Shown here one piece after another: positions 1 through 10,644 of a stretch of 64,000 nt of DNA (position 1 is its first letter; each line of letters opens with the position of its first letter). Below the pieces are notes generated by a model. It ran no database searches, was not told the origin of the DNA, and saw only the letters and a program-made list of their open reading frames with translations. This stretch comes from Jaminaea rosea. Taxonomy: Eukaryota > Basidiomycota > Exobasidiomycetes > Microstromatales. The stretch covers positions 1,817,496 through 1,881,495 of the forward strand of contig NW_020289975.1 of NCBI RefSeq assembly GCF_003144245.1, given 5' to 3'. Both the position numbers and the translations under genes were made by a program.

Positions 1-1329
1 GCAGTACGCTGAGTGAGTTGGGTGTGTGGCTCTTGACTCGAGGCTCGGCGCAATCGCTCATCTCGCCGCTCCTCCGCTCGCAGATACGCCAAAGGCATCT
101 GGTACCCTATTGGTGGATTCTACAAGGTGGTCGAGGCATTTGAGTCCATAGGCCGCAAGCTCGGCGTGGACTTCAAGTACGGCACAGCTGTCAAGCGCAT
201 TGTGACGCGACCAGGCAGCAAGCAGGTAGAGGGGGTCGAGCTTGCCGATGGTACGACGATCGAAGCGGATGTGGTGGTGAGCAATGCCGACCTGGTGTGG
301 ACGTACAACAACCTCCTGCCAAAGGACCCCTACGCTAAGACGCTCGCGTGCAAGGATCAGTGAGTGGCCTGGCGGCGGAGCACATCTGAGTGCACATCAA
401 GCAACTGACCATTCCCTCGTGACTCTCCTCTCCTCGCACTCGCAGAACGTGCTCCTCCATCTCCTTCTACTGGGGTCTCTCCCAGACCGTACCCTCCCTC
501 GGCGGACACAACATCTTCCTCGCCGAAGCGTACCGCGACTCGTTCGACGACATCTTTCAGCGTGGCTCCCTACCTACCGAGCCCTCGTTCTACGTCAATG
601 TGCCCTCCCGCCTCGATCCGACCGCTGCTCCGCCGGGAAAGGATACGCTCGTTGTACTTGTCCCGTGTGGACCGTTGCCGCAGGAGGGCAAGAAGGGACA
701 AGAGACAGGGCCGCGCAGTCGCGAGGAGTTTGCAGAGGTGACGAAGAGGGCGAGAAGGCAGGTGCTGGAGACGTTGAGGAGACGGCTCAAGGGGGTGGAT
801 ATCGAGCAGCTCATTGAGCATGAAGTCGTCAATGACCCCTTTGATTGGCAGGAGCGTTTCTCACTTTGGAGAGGAAGTATCCTCGGTCTCTCGCATACCA
901 TCCCGCAGGTGCTGTGGTTCAGACCCAGCCCGCAGCATAGGAAGTACGACAACCTCTTCTTCGTCGGGGCGTCCACTCAGCCGGGAACGTGAGTGGAAAT
1001 GGCAGAGAGGCAGGCAGGCAGGCAAGGCAGCACAGTTACTAACCTCTCTCCTTCCCGTGCACGTGCGCAGCGGAGTCCCCGTCGTGGTAGCAGGCTCAGG
1101 TGTGGTAGCGGACAAGGTGGACGCACATCTCCGCGGGGAAAGCGAAGGGTGGGCGAGCTGGCCTGCTCTGCGCGGCAGCATCGGCCTTGCAGGGGTCATG
1201 CTACTCGGCCTCGCCCTCGCGGGTATCGCCTCGAGCGTCGTTGCCATCCTCGCTCTCGTGGCTGGGCTGGCGCATTACTTTGGTCTGGTTGACGTGGGCG
1301 GGCTTGTGTACAAGCAGCTCAAGGTGTGA
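1..1329 (+). CDS. Phytoene desaturase (CrtI/AL-1 type), 3' part
   Basis: FAD-dependent desaturase that introduces double bonds into phytoene in carotenoid synthesis, acting at membranes. The 5' end lies outside the window. Exons fit 1-12, 84-359, 446-988 and 1071-1329, all with GTGAGT-like donors and phase-consistent joins. Visible family motifs are GIWYPIGGFYKV early in the fragment, the IEADVVVSNAD stretch of the FAD fold, and the C-terminal FFVGASTQPGTGVPVVVAG signature in which the last intron falls. A hydrophobic stretch after residue 300 of the fragment (LAGVMLLGLALAGIASSVV) looks like the usual C-terminal membrane anchor of fungal enzymes. It converges on the Pho88 gene 157 bases away. 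Identity is secure; whether it makes lycopene or a more desaturated product cannot be read. Confidence 0.95.
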
Positions 1330-1486
1330 GCAAAGGGGAGCGTGATGTCAACGTTGCATTGCCAGCTGGTGCGCTCTCTCACTGAAGCGCGTGGCTGTCA
1401 TCAACTGCCCCTTATCTCTGGACCTGAAAACTCAATATCTATACCACTCCCACCCTCGTCATTCTCCATCTGTCTCCTCCGAGCAT

Positions 1487-2321
1487 CTACTCGGCCTTCT
1501 TGGCACCCTTGACACCACCAGCCTTCTCGGCCTCCTTGATAGACGCAGCGTCCGTAGCGGGTCCAGCGTTGCCGCCCATACCGAAGGGACCAGCAGGGGC
1601 CTTGAAGGGTCGCTTGAGGTCGGTAGTTGTCGGCTGGCCCCAGAGCCAGATCTTTGCCTCGTTGGACTCGAGTGCGTTCTTGACTGGGAGGATAGATTGG
1701 ATGATGAGGCTGCGCGGGCGTAAATCACAGCGAGAAGAGGCTGTCAGCAGGACGATACCATGGGCGGGAGCAGGCGCACGAGCAGACTCACGGGTTGGTG
1801 TAGCCAAAGTAGAAGTGCATACCAGCGACCATCGCCATGCCCATGTAGATCCCGCGCATAGCCTTGGAAACCTCAGCCAGATCATAGTCGCGGTGCGTCG
1901 TGGTCACGAGCTCTCCTGGCTCTTGAGACATGGGCGACTTGGGCGTCACGTACTTGAGGACCGTAAGGTCATTTGCCTTCTTGATCTGTTGCGCAGCAGC
2001 GGGAGAAGGGCGAGGGCGGGGACAGGAGGGCGTGAGTGGCTACGAGCGGTGGGTGGTAGTGACCATGGTCGTGAAGTGCAGCGACTGACCTTGAGAGAGA
2101 TGAAATAGTTGATCAAGAGGCAGATGACCTGCGCCGAGACATAGGCCACACGGGCGTAGAGGAGGTACTGGGGCTCCTCCTCAAATGGGATGCGCTTGGC
2201 CACTTGCATCGCGCCCTGCATCGCGCGAAGATGGATGTTAGCCAGCTGGCCGGTGATCATTCTACGCTGCTCGGCACATACGCACCATCATAACGGCCAT
2301 GTTAGCGACTGCGGAATTCAT
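1487..2321 (-). CDS. PHO88: Pho88/Snd3 family ER membrane protein
   Basis: Member of the Pho88 family, known in yeast as an ER membrane protein first linked to phosphate uptake and later named Snd3, part of a targeting route for membrane proteins. Four exons (minus strand): 2321-2286, 2215-2090, 1985-1792, 1709-1487, giving 192 residues, close to yeast Pho88. The first exon is only 12 codons. Its join to MQVAKRI reproduces the spacing of the yeast N-terminus exactly, which decided the start. Other shared landmarks are YLLYARVAYVSAQVICLL (membrane segment), YVTPKSPMS, GIYMGMAMV, and the C-terminal DLKRPFKAP block. The tail is Lys/Ala-rich. It is divergent from the heme oxygenase gene, with about 1 kb between them. 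Confidence 0.95.
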
Positions 2322-3342
2322 GCTGGGCTAGAAACCTGTTGGGCGGTGATGATGATGGGATGGGAAGAAGTCGAAGTGCAGCGATGCGCCTCGAAGCGGC
2401 GCAGCTCTCTCTCCGCCAAGCGGCAGGCGGCATCGTGGAGCCTCGCTCGTGGTCTCTCCACGAGGCAGTCGTTCCAACTCGACTGAGCGAGCGGACCGTC
2501 GGCGGCAGGCGTGGGCCGGAGCCGCGTCGCGGTGATTTGGCCCAGGCCAAATAGAAAGTGGCTTGCTTTGCTTGGACCCGTGAGTGATTTGGGCAAGGCG
2601 GGCGCTGATTACCCTCTTACACCTGGCCCCTTAGAACCCCTCTCTCTTCAGTCGCACTCTTCCTCAATACCACCCCACGCTCCTTCTATCAATTGCTCTT
2701 TTATAGTTTTTGCCTCTCCATCGCCTCCGTCACTCACACGCGCCGCCAGTTTCAGCCACCTCACCACCTAGCCGCGCGTCTATCCAACGACTCAGCGCCA
2801 AGCTAACTCAGCCATCACCCTCATTTTGGTCGCGTCACACCGCTCGACTCGCTCGCAAGTCCTACTCTCCGCCCAATCCCCCCTTTCTTCCTTCATTGCG
2901 CGCGCGCATAACTGCCCTCCTCCTCGCGCCGGATCAGATAAGATTGTAGCGGGCGCCAGACCCCAGCCTTCATTCTCTCGTCGAGTCCCTCAGTTCAGCT
3001 GCACTGCTCCAGTGCTGCTGCATCACGGAGAGGCCAGCAAGTCCGCGACGTCCGTTTCGCCCTCTAGCACCGATTCGCAGCCGCCTCGTTCTGGTGCCGT
3101 TCACCACGCCCAAAAGAAAGGCAGAGCTCGATCAAAGCCCCTCGCTGCCAAGTGCCATCGCAAGACTCTGCTCTTTTGCTGTTGCGACGCGTAGCCAGCG
3201 CAAAGAGGTTGCCAGTCACGGAGCCCGTTAAGAGAGGCACGTCTCATCGACACACGTCTTCAAGCTTCCCCTCTCAATCCTCTCATCCACCTGTCATACA
3301 TTCACACCATCTGCACATCACAACCACCCATCTACCGCAACG
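2322..3342. promoter_or_regulatory. Divergent intergenic region between PHO88 and heme oxygenase
   Basis: No convincing gene. The half nearer the heme oxygenase (about 2620-3340) is strongly pyrimidine-rich on the plus strand, with many CT-runs and the leader-like ACAACCACCC just before the ATG. This is typical of a long fungal 5' leader or promoter. Short open frames here have no family features. Confidence 0.5.
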
Positions 3343-4704
3343 ATGCCCTGCCCCTTTGCACGCCTCGCCGCCTTCGCAAGTCCAATCGATATCGCAGCAG
3401 CCAAGGTATACCATCAACAGAACAATCTCTACAGTGACAACGGTGCATCCTCCTCGAAGCCCGTCGCCTCCTCGTCAGCATCCTTCCCCCCTCTCTCTGA
3501 ATATCTCAAGCATGCCACAGCCAAGGCGCACCGAGAAGTCGAGTCGAGTCAAGGCGTGCGGCAGCTCATGGGCTTCGCGTCTTCCTCGTCATCATCGAGC
3601 GATTTCACCTTCTCTCGACTCGACTACGTACGCTGGATGATCATGCTAGCCTGCATCTACGCAGCACTCGAGGCATCTCTCACTTCGGCCGGTAACAAGG
3701 CAGCCGAGATGGCTCCAGCCCTTGCTCCCCTCTACGCTTCTCGTCCGGCCTCGGCACCATGCAGGACGCTCCTCAATCACCTGGCACGCTTTGACGCCAC
3801 CATGGCAGATATCGAAGTCCACCTCAGAGTCTTGCAGAGCAGCGAGGCCAACGAGGAGGGGGCTGGGCTCAGCCTCAGCGAGATCGTTGACGTGCTAGAC
3901 GACGACGACTCCGAGGCATCAGCAGAGCTTCGCTTGTCGATTGCACCCGTCCTCTCGCTCCTACAGTCCTCGCCGTCTTCCTCCAAGCTGCAGGACGATC
4001 ACCTTCGACTCCTTCACCCAGCCCAAGCCCTCGCCACTGCCCAATACGTGCGCCGCCTCACGGACATTGCCGGCATCGGGGGCGAGCCTGACCTTCTCCT
4101 GGCACACAGCTACGTCCGCTACCTCGGCGACTTGAGCGGCGGGCAGCACATCAAGAGGAGGATTGAGAAGCTTTTCCCCCTCCCTGCCGCTCCCTCACCG
4201 TCGACTGGTGGCTTTGACTTCTACGACTTCCCCTGCCCCACATCAGACGAGGACCTGTCCGCCGGCGCATGGCACCGCGAGCTCAAGGATCGCTTCCGAG
4301 ACGCGATGGACGCTTCGGTATCTGCTAGTGCCGGGATGGACAGGACAAAGATGATGCGAGCACAAGGTCGCGAGGCTCGTCTGGCCTTTGAGCTCAACAA
4401 GGACCTCTTCGAGTCGCTCGTGGGGAACAAGCCGGCTACGATCTTGCCCGAGCTGGGCAGCGAGAGCGAGTGGAGCGAGGAGGAGGCGGACGAGTTGCTT
4501 GCTACTATTCCTCCTGCCATTCAGCAACCCATATCGGGCGGCAAGTCAACCACAATACCCGGCATCGGGGCAAAGCAGCTCCTCGCCCTCTCCTCCATGA
4601 CAGCAGCCCCTCATACAGCCGTCCTTCCCCTCGTGTGCTCGGCTCTCGTTGTTGCCGTGCTCGCAAGAGGCGTCGTAGCTGTGGCTGCCGCGGCTACAGC
4701 CTGA
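3343..4704 (+). CDS. HMX1: Heme oxygenase (Hmx1-like)
   Basis: Predicted to split heme to biliverdin, iron and CO, probably at the ER. Single exon of 453 residues, longer than yeast Hmx1 because of Ser/Ala-rich insertions near residues 35-48 and 85-92 and an acidic loop near 185. The heme-oxygenase fold is marked by LKHATAKAHREVE (residues 55-67; H63 is the likely proximal heme ligand) and by YVRYLGDLSGGQHI (GDLSGGQ at about residues 262-268), the distal helix signature. A hydrophobic C-terminal segment (about residues 420-450) would anchor the enzyme in a membrane, as in other fungal and animal heme oxygenases. The start is the first ATG of a frame followed directly by the conserved domain. 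Confidence 0.93.
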   Translation: MPCPFARLAAFASPIDIAAAKVYHQQNNLYSDNGASSSKPVASSSASFPPLSEYLKHATAKAHREVESSQGVRQLMGFASSSSSSSDFTFSRLDYVRWMIMLACIYAALEASLTSAGNKAAEMAPALAPLYASRPASAPCRTLLNHLARFDATMADIEVHLRVLQSSEANEEGAGLSLSEIVDVLDDDDSEASAELRLSIAPVLSLLQSSPSSSKLQDDHLRLLHPAQALATAQYVRRLTDIAGIGGEPDLLLAHSYVRYLGDLSGGQHIKRRIEKLFPLPAAPSPSTGGFDFYDFPCPTSDEDLSAGAWHRELKDRFRDAMDASVSASAGMDRTKMMRAQGREARLAFELNKDLFESLVGNKPATILPELGSESEWSEEEADELLATIPPAIQQPISGGKSTTIPGIGAKQLLALSSMTAAPHTAVLPLVCSALVVAVLARGVVAVAAAATA

Positions 4705-4886
4705 AGAGTCCGCCATCATATCACCACTCTTCCCCTCACCGCGCTTCGTTGTCACCTCCGTAGATCGATAGAGCCCGCACGCGCGGGCCGTGGGCTGTAG
4801 CTATTAGAGAAGTAGAATACACGTGTTTGTCGCTACCGGTAACAGGATTTCCTGAAAGTAGAGTTCGCCAAGAGCCAAGTCCTCAT

Positions 4887-6205
4887 TCAGCCTTCCCTTC
4901 GCCTCTTCTTGCCCCTCAACGCCTCAGACTCTCTCTTGCCCCTTGCACTCTTGCTGCCCCCACCACCGCCGCCACCGCCACTGCTACTGCCGCTCGTCGC
5001 CATCGGCGCACTCGCACTGCTCTCTCCCCGAGCCTCCGCCCTCTCAAGATACTGAATTGTCTTGATATCAAGCGGGACCTTCTCCTCCTCCATCAACCAC
5101 TTGGCCACATCGTGCGCCTCACTGCGTATAGCTGTATGAAGCAGATCCGGATTGAGGAGGTAGTCGCGCATCCTCTTCCCCTCATCAGGGGTGGTCAACA
5201 ACAGCTTACGTACCGCGGCATCGTGCCGACCAGTAGCTTCATCGAACAGCTCTCTCAGCTCGTCGCAGACCTCGCGGAATTTGCGTCGCTCCTTCTTACT
5301 CTGCGGGACATTGAGCAAGATCTTGACCCCTGTGAGCCAGTTCGCTCGTACTGCAACCTTGAGTGGCAGGCCTTCCTTGGCCTTGGCCGCCTGCCCGTCA
5401 AAGCCGACGAGGAGACGCGTGAGGCCCTCGTCCTGAGCGAATACGGCCTTGGTGAGGGAGTAGGCGTCATCCGAGTCTGTGATGAGTAGCTTGTGCCCGT
5501 CGTGGTGGAAGAGGAGGGCGCGAAGCATCACCAGAAGATCGTTGGTGTGCAGCGTAGGAGCAGGACCCAGTCGACTGAGGACATTCAGGACTGCGTGGAC
5601 ATCCACATCCGGCGAATCGGAGGGGGGGAGGCTGGTAGACGCCCGCTCTAAATCAGTGAAGAGGCGCTTAGGCAGTACCCGCTGCATTGGCCAGTAGTCG
5701 GACGGCTCATCCGAGTCCATGCTGATGCGCTCTCTGATCTTGTCGTACCGCTCATCGTCCACCAGGTGGTCGTTCAGTATGCTCATCACTCGATGACTGC
5801 AGATTGGGAAAGTGAGGCAGAACGCCAGAATGGACATGTTGCCTCTATTGTCCTTGCAGGCCTCTTGGACCGAGACGTAGGGAGCATTCTTGTCAGGATA
5901 GAGAGCCATCTCTACTTGGCTTTCCGCGTTCAAGCGCAGACGAGGGATTTCGAAGCCATACTGGTAGGTGGAATGCCACCTCTGGAGTAGGTAGGCTGCG
6001 CGAATGGTGTTTGGAGCATGGAGGAGAACGGAGCGTAGATGATGGTTGACCTCGAAGAGGGCGGAGGAGTGGGATGAGATGACGATGTCCCAGATGAGCT
6101 GCGTGCGCGCACGAAGCATTGAAGAACAAGGTCAGTTTGTGACGTTGCCCCTTCCAAGCAGCCTCTCGCACTCACCTCAGTAGGCAAATCAAGCAAGCCA
6201 GCCAT
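4887..6205 (-). CDS. F-box-like protein of unknown target
   Basis: Two exons: 6205-6176 and 6098-4887, giving 413 residues. The first exon codes 10 residues and splices to make LLDLPTELIWDIVISS at residues 3-18, an F-box-type start (L-P-x-E-L-hydrophobic), which decided this start over an internal ATG. F-box proteins link substrates to Skp1-cullin ubiquitin ligases; no substrate can be read. The middle is helical with spaced Leu/Ala positions that recall degenerate ankyrin-like repeats (for example LLVGFDGQAAKAKEGLPLKV). The C-terminus has a run of nine or so glycines and a Lys/Arg-rich tail (GKKRRREG) that could be a nuclear signal. I know no specific family for the body of the protein. Confidence 0.75.
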
Positions 6206-6567
6206 GATAGGCAAGGGGTATCGAGGTGTTGATGCCGCGTCTCACGGCCAACCGGCGACGCCCTGTAGCAGCCGTATTGGAGGTCAAGATAGCGTCCAGT
6301 GTGTGAGGCTGAGGGCTCACATCTACCGAGCCGCGAGGGGTCCCAGCGGTAGGGCAAGGAGCAGAGGGAGGGGAGAGAGGACGCGGACCATTTGGCCGCG
6401 CTCAAGCCAGCCTCGGCGTGAAATTGAATGCAGGTCAAAAAATCGGCGCCTTCCCGTCAACGCCTTCCGAATCTCCCACGCCGCCGCCATGGTTGAGTCG
6501 CAACGAGAATTTCTACGAGATGGCATTGAGATCTTGCTCTATTACAGCGTGACGACAGACCTTGCCC
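6206..6567. other. Intergenic region with no recognised feature
   Basis: About 360 bases between the start of the F-box gene and the stop of the carrier gene, both on the minus strand. It would hold the F-box gene promoter and the carrier terminator. I see no RNA gene or repeat. Confidence 0.4.
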
Positions 6568-7642
6568 CTACGACTCCTTCTTCACCTCTTGAACCGTCTC
6601 CTTAGCCACTGCCTCTCCCTTGTCCAGCAGGGCGAGCGTGTTCTCATAGACGGTGAAGACGATTCCCCCGCTCAACACCAGTCTCGTCAGCCTCGGCGTC
6701 GTTCCCTTCCAGAACCGCCTCACTCCTTCATCTCTCAGCATGGTCGTGAGACAGTTGAGTGTTGACGTATACTGACTCGACGCTGAGCTTTGCATTCGTG
6801 TCTTGAGGACGTCAAAGGGCATCGTGCAGTAGACGGTCACGATACCAGCGATGGCTCCCATACCGAACGTCTCGACGCTGCCCGGTTTGCGCCCGTCCTT
6901 GGTCGCTATCGCCTTGAGAGAGCTGTACGTTGTCAAACGAACAGCAGAGTTGGCCCCCTGACGCATCATTGTCGGGCCCAACCCCTTGTAGATTCCCGCG
7001 ATGCCCTCTTCCCGCAGGATCTGTGCTGACCCGGAGAGCAGGCCGGCGTATTTGCGTTCCGGCTTGGGGCGACGAGCATCGTCTATCAGACGGGTTTTGA
7101 TGGCTTCAGAGGGGGTGACGGCGAAGAGACCTTCGGAGAGGCCGGCGATGAAGCCTGCCAGGATGGAGCGCGGGAGGGAGAGTTGGCCGGTCTGCGGGTG
7201 GGCGAGATGGAGAGGGCAGTCAGCGAGGAACGACGAGGGGGTCTACTGATTGAAACTTAGGCTCACTTGCTTGTCTGCTACCGCAAGCTTGATGCTGTCG
7301 TAGCTGAGGAAGCGCACGCCTGCCTTGAGAGCGTTGCCCGCTACAAGGGCCGAGCAGCCAGAATAAAGCCCTCGTACACCGTACTGCGCGACCGTCTCGC
7401 GGACGATTTGAATGGGGCCCGGAGGCTTTGCGCCTGCCGAGACTGCAAATTGAGCTCGTGTCTTGACGAATTCGGTGGGATATGTAGCTGCGGGCGGCGG
7501 AACGAGGAGCTCGAGGTCAGCGAGGGCTGCAATATCAGCCTACTCCTCTGGTCGGCGCTTGCTCACCAAAGCCCTCAACAGCGCCAGCAAAGGCTCCTGC
7601 CGCCAGCGAGTGCAAAGGCTTCTCTTTGCGCTTCGACGCCAT
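6568..7642 (-). CDS. CTP1: Mitochondrial tricarboxylate (citrate) carrier
   Basis: Inner-membrane exchanger of citrate for other carboxylates, supplying cytosolic acetyl-CoA. Three exons: 7642-7567, 7487-7267, 7191-6568; 306 residues, the normal carrier length. The three tandem repeats each show the PxD/ExxK/R motif: ATYPTEFVKTR, AVTPSEAIKTR and CTMPFDVLKTR. MRQGANSAVRL, GIVTVYCTMP and WKGTTPRLTRLVLSGGIVF match yeast Ctp1 closely, so the assignment is more specific than carrier family. Both introns are in phase and use GTGAGC donors. The start MASKRKEKPLHSL leads straight into the first transmembrane helix. Confidence 0.95.
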
Positions 7643-7863
7643 CGTCGCTTGGTAGAGATGGAAGGGGCAACAAAGATTGGGACCTGAGCTTTCAGAGCGG
7701 CTCATCACATCTTCCTAGTCCGCGTAGCGCCGGCTGGTCCGGACGACGGCGGACTGCGAGGCCGAGATGCAGCACAGAGAGAGGAGAGAGACACAGAGAG
7801 CGAAAGCAACACTTTGGGAACCCCTTTCACCTACTACTCCACACTAGCGACTCCTCGCCCGCC

Positions 7864-8751
7864 ATGTCCAGGCTACTCCCCACCGCTCTGTCACCATTCA
7901 CAGCTCTGATGCCAATTACGGGCACCTACGATGTCCTGACAGTGCCCGTCCTCCTGCCTTCATCGACGGTTGCCTCGCTCCTCCCTCAGGAGCTGCGATC
8001 CCACCTGCTCCCTGTCCCGGCAGAGGTACTTGCCGATCTAGGCCTGACTCCGCAAAGCGCCGATGCTGCGGATCAAGAAAGCAGACAGCACCTCGTTGTG
8101 CTCCAGCTGGGTAGGCAATTGGGTACTGGCCCTGGTCCTATGGCTCTTCATTTCCAGGAGGCCAAGATCGAGGTGCCTTACGTCAGGCACCCAGATTGCC
8201 CGGATGAGGACAAGACCTACTCATTCAAGCTCATGTGGTGAGTAGAGATGACGAGCAGTAACCCTGGCAACGTGGATCACCATGTTGACGATATTCACAC
8301 CCCCGTACGCAGCATCTTTGACTCCAAAGTCCTCTGCATGGGCTCGGCAGTGCAAGCTGGCTTGACCTCCAAGACAACTTCCTTCACCCCTACAGACTCT
8401 CCCTCCTGCTTCGAGGCGAGCGCTCCTTCCATATCCTACTCAGCAGAAGGCTACATGAGTGTCGAGGCCACCTCCACTCATCACGCAGGCGGAGACGCTG
8501 GTCCTCGCACCGCAAAGGCGTTGTCAGAGATGGCTTGGTTCGGCGCTGCTACGCCTCGCAACTCGGCTTCACGCTTTCAGTTCGACGAGGGATCCGTAGA
8601 TGCGTACGATGTAACTGCCACGCTCCAACTCGACGCCTTCAGCCTCGATCAGGCAGCCACAAAGCTAGACGACGTGCAAGTGCAAGGTCTCGGATTCCGA
8701 ACCACTGCCCACTTTACAACGCAGAGCCTCGACGTACGAAAGGCGTCGTGA
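7864..8751 (+). CDS. Unrecognised protein, possibly acetoacetate-decarboxylase-like fold
   Basis: Two exons, 7864-8237 and 8313-8751, 270 residues. The join CTC ATG TG|C ATC TTT keeps frame across a standard short intron. The order of features (TYDVLTVPVLLP, a Gly-rich GRQLGTGPGP, KIEVPYVRHP, then a beta-rich C-terminal half) faintly recalls the acetoacetate decarboxylase-like superfamily seen in fungal proteins of unknown role, but I would not assign activity. No signal peptide or membrane helix. Its last 38 bases overlap the 3' end of the kynurenine monooxygenase coding region on the other strand. Confidence 0.6.
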
Positions 8752-10360
8752 ACCTCTCCAATCCTCCGCGGCGCCATACCCATCCCAAACCCACGGTTGC
8801 GCCAACGACTGCTGCCCCTCCACCGACGATGACCCTCTGTAGGAGCCTCTGCTGCCACTCCTCCCTCTGCATCGCCCTCGCGTACCCTACGTCTGGGCTA
8901 AACGTCACCATCGAGTATAAGCTGCTCCACCACCCCTTGGGCAGCCATGTCATCAGCAACGAGTCGAGCTGCTTGCGTAGCAGGTAGAGCGGGTCTACCA
9001 CCGAGGAGGACATGACGCGATAGTTGTCCGCCGCGAGGTCCACGATGGCAACCAGGTCGGCATGCCGGTCGCGGGTGTACTGGGAAAGGGCTGACGCAAG
9101 GCCCACAGAGGAGGACGGGTGGTCTCCTCGCACCCCATGCTGGTCGAGCAGCTCGGCAAAGACTCCAACATCCTCGAAACCGCAGTTGAGCCCCTGCCCG
9201 TAGAAGGGTAGCATAGCGTGTGCTGCATCCCCCAAAATCACTGCCCTCCCACCGTAATGGTAAGGATCGCATTTGATGCTGGACAATCTCGCCCCCTTTC
9301 CACCTCGACGCAGTACCATCTCCACCAGCTCCTCCTCACCAAATAGAGGAAGAGCGTCGGGGAACTCTTGGCGGAAGAAGCGCAGTACGGCTTCGCGAGT
9401 GGTTAGGGTTGAGAGGATCGAGTTGGGGGCGAAGAGGGTCGAGGTGAAGGAGTGGTCGAGGTTGGCTAGAGCGATGAGCATGAAGGTCTGGCGTGGCCAG
9501 ATGTGTAGGTGGTGTGGGTCGAGGGCGTATTCGATGTCCGTGCGAGATGAGGACGAAGAGGAAGATGCAGAGGAAGAGGGGTCCTGAGTAGGTGCTTGAG
9601 CTGGTGGGATGCGTAGCTCGATGTATTCCGAGTCGATGTACTCCTGATGAAAGTTGAGCGGTACGAGCCTCGCGAGAGTGTTGCGCACAATCGAGTTGAT
9701 CCCGTCACATCCCACCACGAGGTCTGCCCATCTTGTGCTCTTCTCCTCTTTGCCCTCAAAGCTGTCGAAGCTGAGGGAGCACTGCCCCTGCGCCTCCTTC
9801 TCACCGACATGCTCTTTGGCCTCCAGGTCAATAGCGCGCAGCTTACAGTCGAAGTGCAAGCTCACTTTTGGGTGTGCAGCAGCCGCTTCAACGAGGAGGG
9901 TATTGAGCAAGCTCCTCGATACGGAATTGATATGCTCTCCAGCCGTGCTGTACGCCTGACTATTGCTCGATGGTCCTGCCCCTCCTGCTTTTCCATCGCC
10001 CTTGGTATGAATCATCCTAGCCCGCATCGGGACAGCATGACGGAGGAGGACTTCTGCCAGATTCTCCCCTTGACTGTCCGAATGCTGGACGGCGCTGAGG
10101 GCCTTGAGTCCGCGTGCGGAGATGGCGAGGTTGATGCTGCGGTCGATGGGCTTCGTAGGGGCGGATTTTTCAGCCAGCTGCGTATCATTGTTGCTGCTGC
10201 TGCTGCTGCTGGCATGAGCTTGAGGCGGAGGGCGAGGGTCGCTGCGACGCTCATAGACGTCTACATCGAAACCGCGGTTGGCGAGGGAAAGGGCGGCGAG
10301 GCAGCCTACGGGGCCTGCGCCCACTACTGCCGCCCTTGAACGTGACGAGGAGGAAGCCAT
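8714..10360 (-). CDS. BNA4: Kynurenine 3-monooxygenase
   Basis: FAD- and NADPH-dependent hydroxylase of the kynurenine route to NAD, normally on the outer mitochondrial membrane. One uninterrupted exon of 548 residues. GAGPVGCLAAL (residues 14-24) is the Rossmann FAD motif. RSINLAISARG, PMRARMIH, INSVSRSLLNTLL and GRAVILGDAAHAMLPFYGQGLNCGFEDV-type sequence (second FAD motif) are diagnostic of this enzyme. Ser-rich insertions lengthen it relative to yeast Bna4. Near the C-terminus VIVGGGAAVVGATVGLGWVW is a likely membrane anchor. The last 38 bases overlap the convergent upstream gene. Confidence 0.95.
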   Translation of the reverse strand: MASSSSRSRAAVVGAGPVGCLAALSLANRGFDVDVYERRSDPRPPPQAHASSSSSSNNDTQLAEKSAPTKPIDRSINLAISARGLKALSAVQHSDSQGENLAEVLLRHAVPMRARMIHTKGDGKAGGAGPSSNSQAYSTAGEHINSVSRSLLNTLLVEAAAAHPKVSLHFDCKLRAIDLEAKEHVGEKEAQGQCSLSFDSFEGKEEKSTRWADLVVGCDGINSIVRNTLARLVPLNFHQEYIDSEYIELRIPPAQAPTQDPSSSASSSSSSSRTDIEYALDPHHLHIWPRQTFMLIALANLDHSFTSTLFAPNSILSTLTTREAVLRFFRQEFPDALPLFGEEELVEMVLRRGGKGARLSSIKCDPYHYGGRAVILGDAAHAMLPFYGQGLNCGFEDVGVFAELLDQHGVRGDHPSSSVGLASALSQYTRDRHADLVAIVDLAADNYRVMSSSVVDPLYLLRKQLDSLLMTWLPKGWWSSLYSMVTFSPDVGYARAMQREEWQQRLLQRVIVGGGAAVVGATVGLGWVWRRGGLERFTTPFVRRGSAL

Positions 10361-10644
10361 GCTGCTATGCTGTGACGGCGATGTCTAACCAGCGTAAAAG
10401 ATTCAGTGAGTAGAAGGGAAAGACACTCGGTGTGGACCTGTCGGCCTCCACGAGCGGATAGAGCTCGTAATCAAGGGCTCAGTCAGAACTTTTGGCAGGG
10501 CTTCCCGTTCCGGCAGGCGGGCGGCGCGGATGGACTCGCGGCGGGGCGGCGGACTGAGCCTAGATGGACTGGACTGGACTGGACTGCGAGTCCACCATCT
10601 TGCCTTCCTTACCATCACTACCAACACCTCTCCTCATCACTACC
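10361..10644. promoter_or_regulatory. Divergent promoter region and putative left edge of mobile block
   Basis: Lies between the start of BNA4 and the start of the dioxygenase gene. It contains a four-copy GGACT tandem repeat (10566-10585) running into a perfect 6-bp hairpin with a 3-base loop (10580-10594, TGGACT/AGTCCA). No open frame of note. Confidence 0.45.
10566..10594. repeat. (GGACT)4 tandem repeat with adjoining hairpin
   Basis: Four exact GGACT units followed by GCGAGTCCA, so the last unit forms a short hairpin (stem TGGACT, loop GCG). It may mark the left end of the Crypton/dioxygenase block, but that is only positional inference. Confidence 0.6.

Noticed and set aside
9647-10339. 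Plus-strand open frame of 230 codons
   Set aside because: Shadow of the kynurenine monooxygenase gene.
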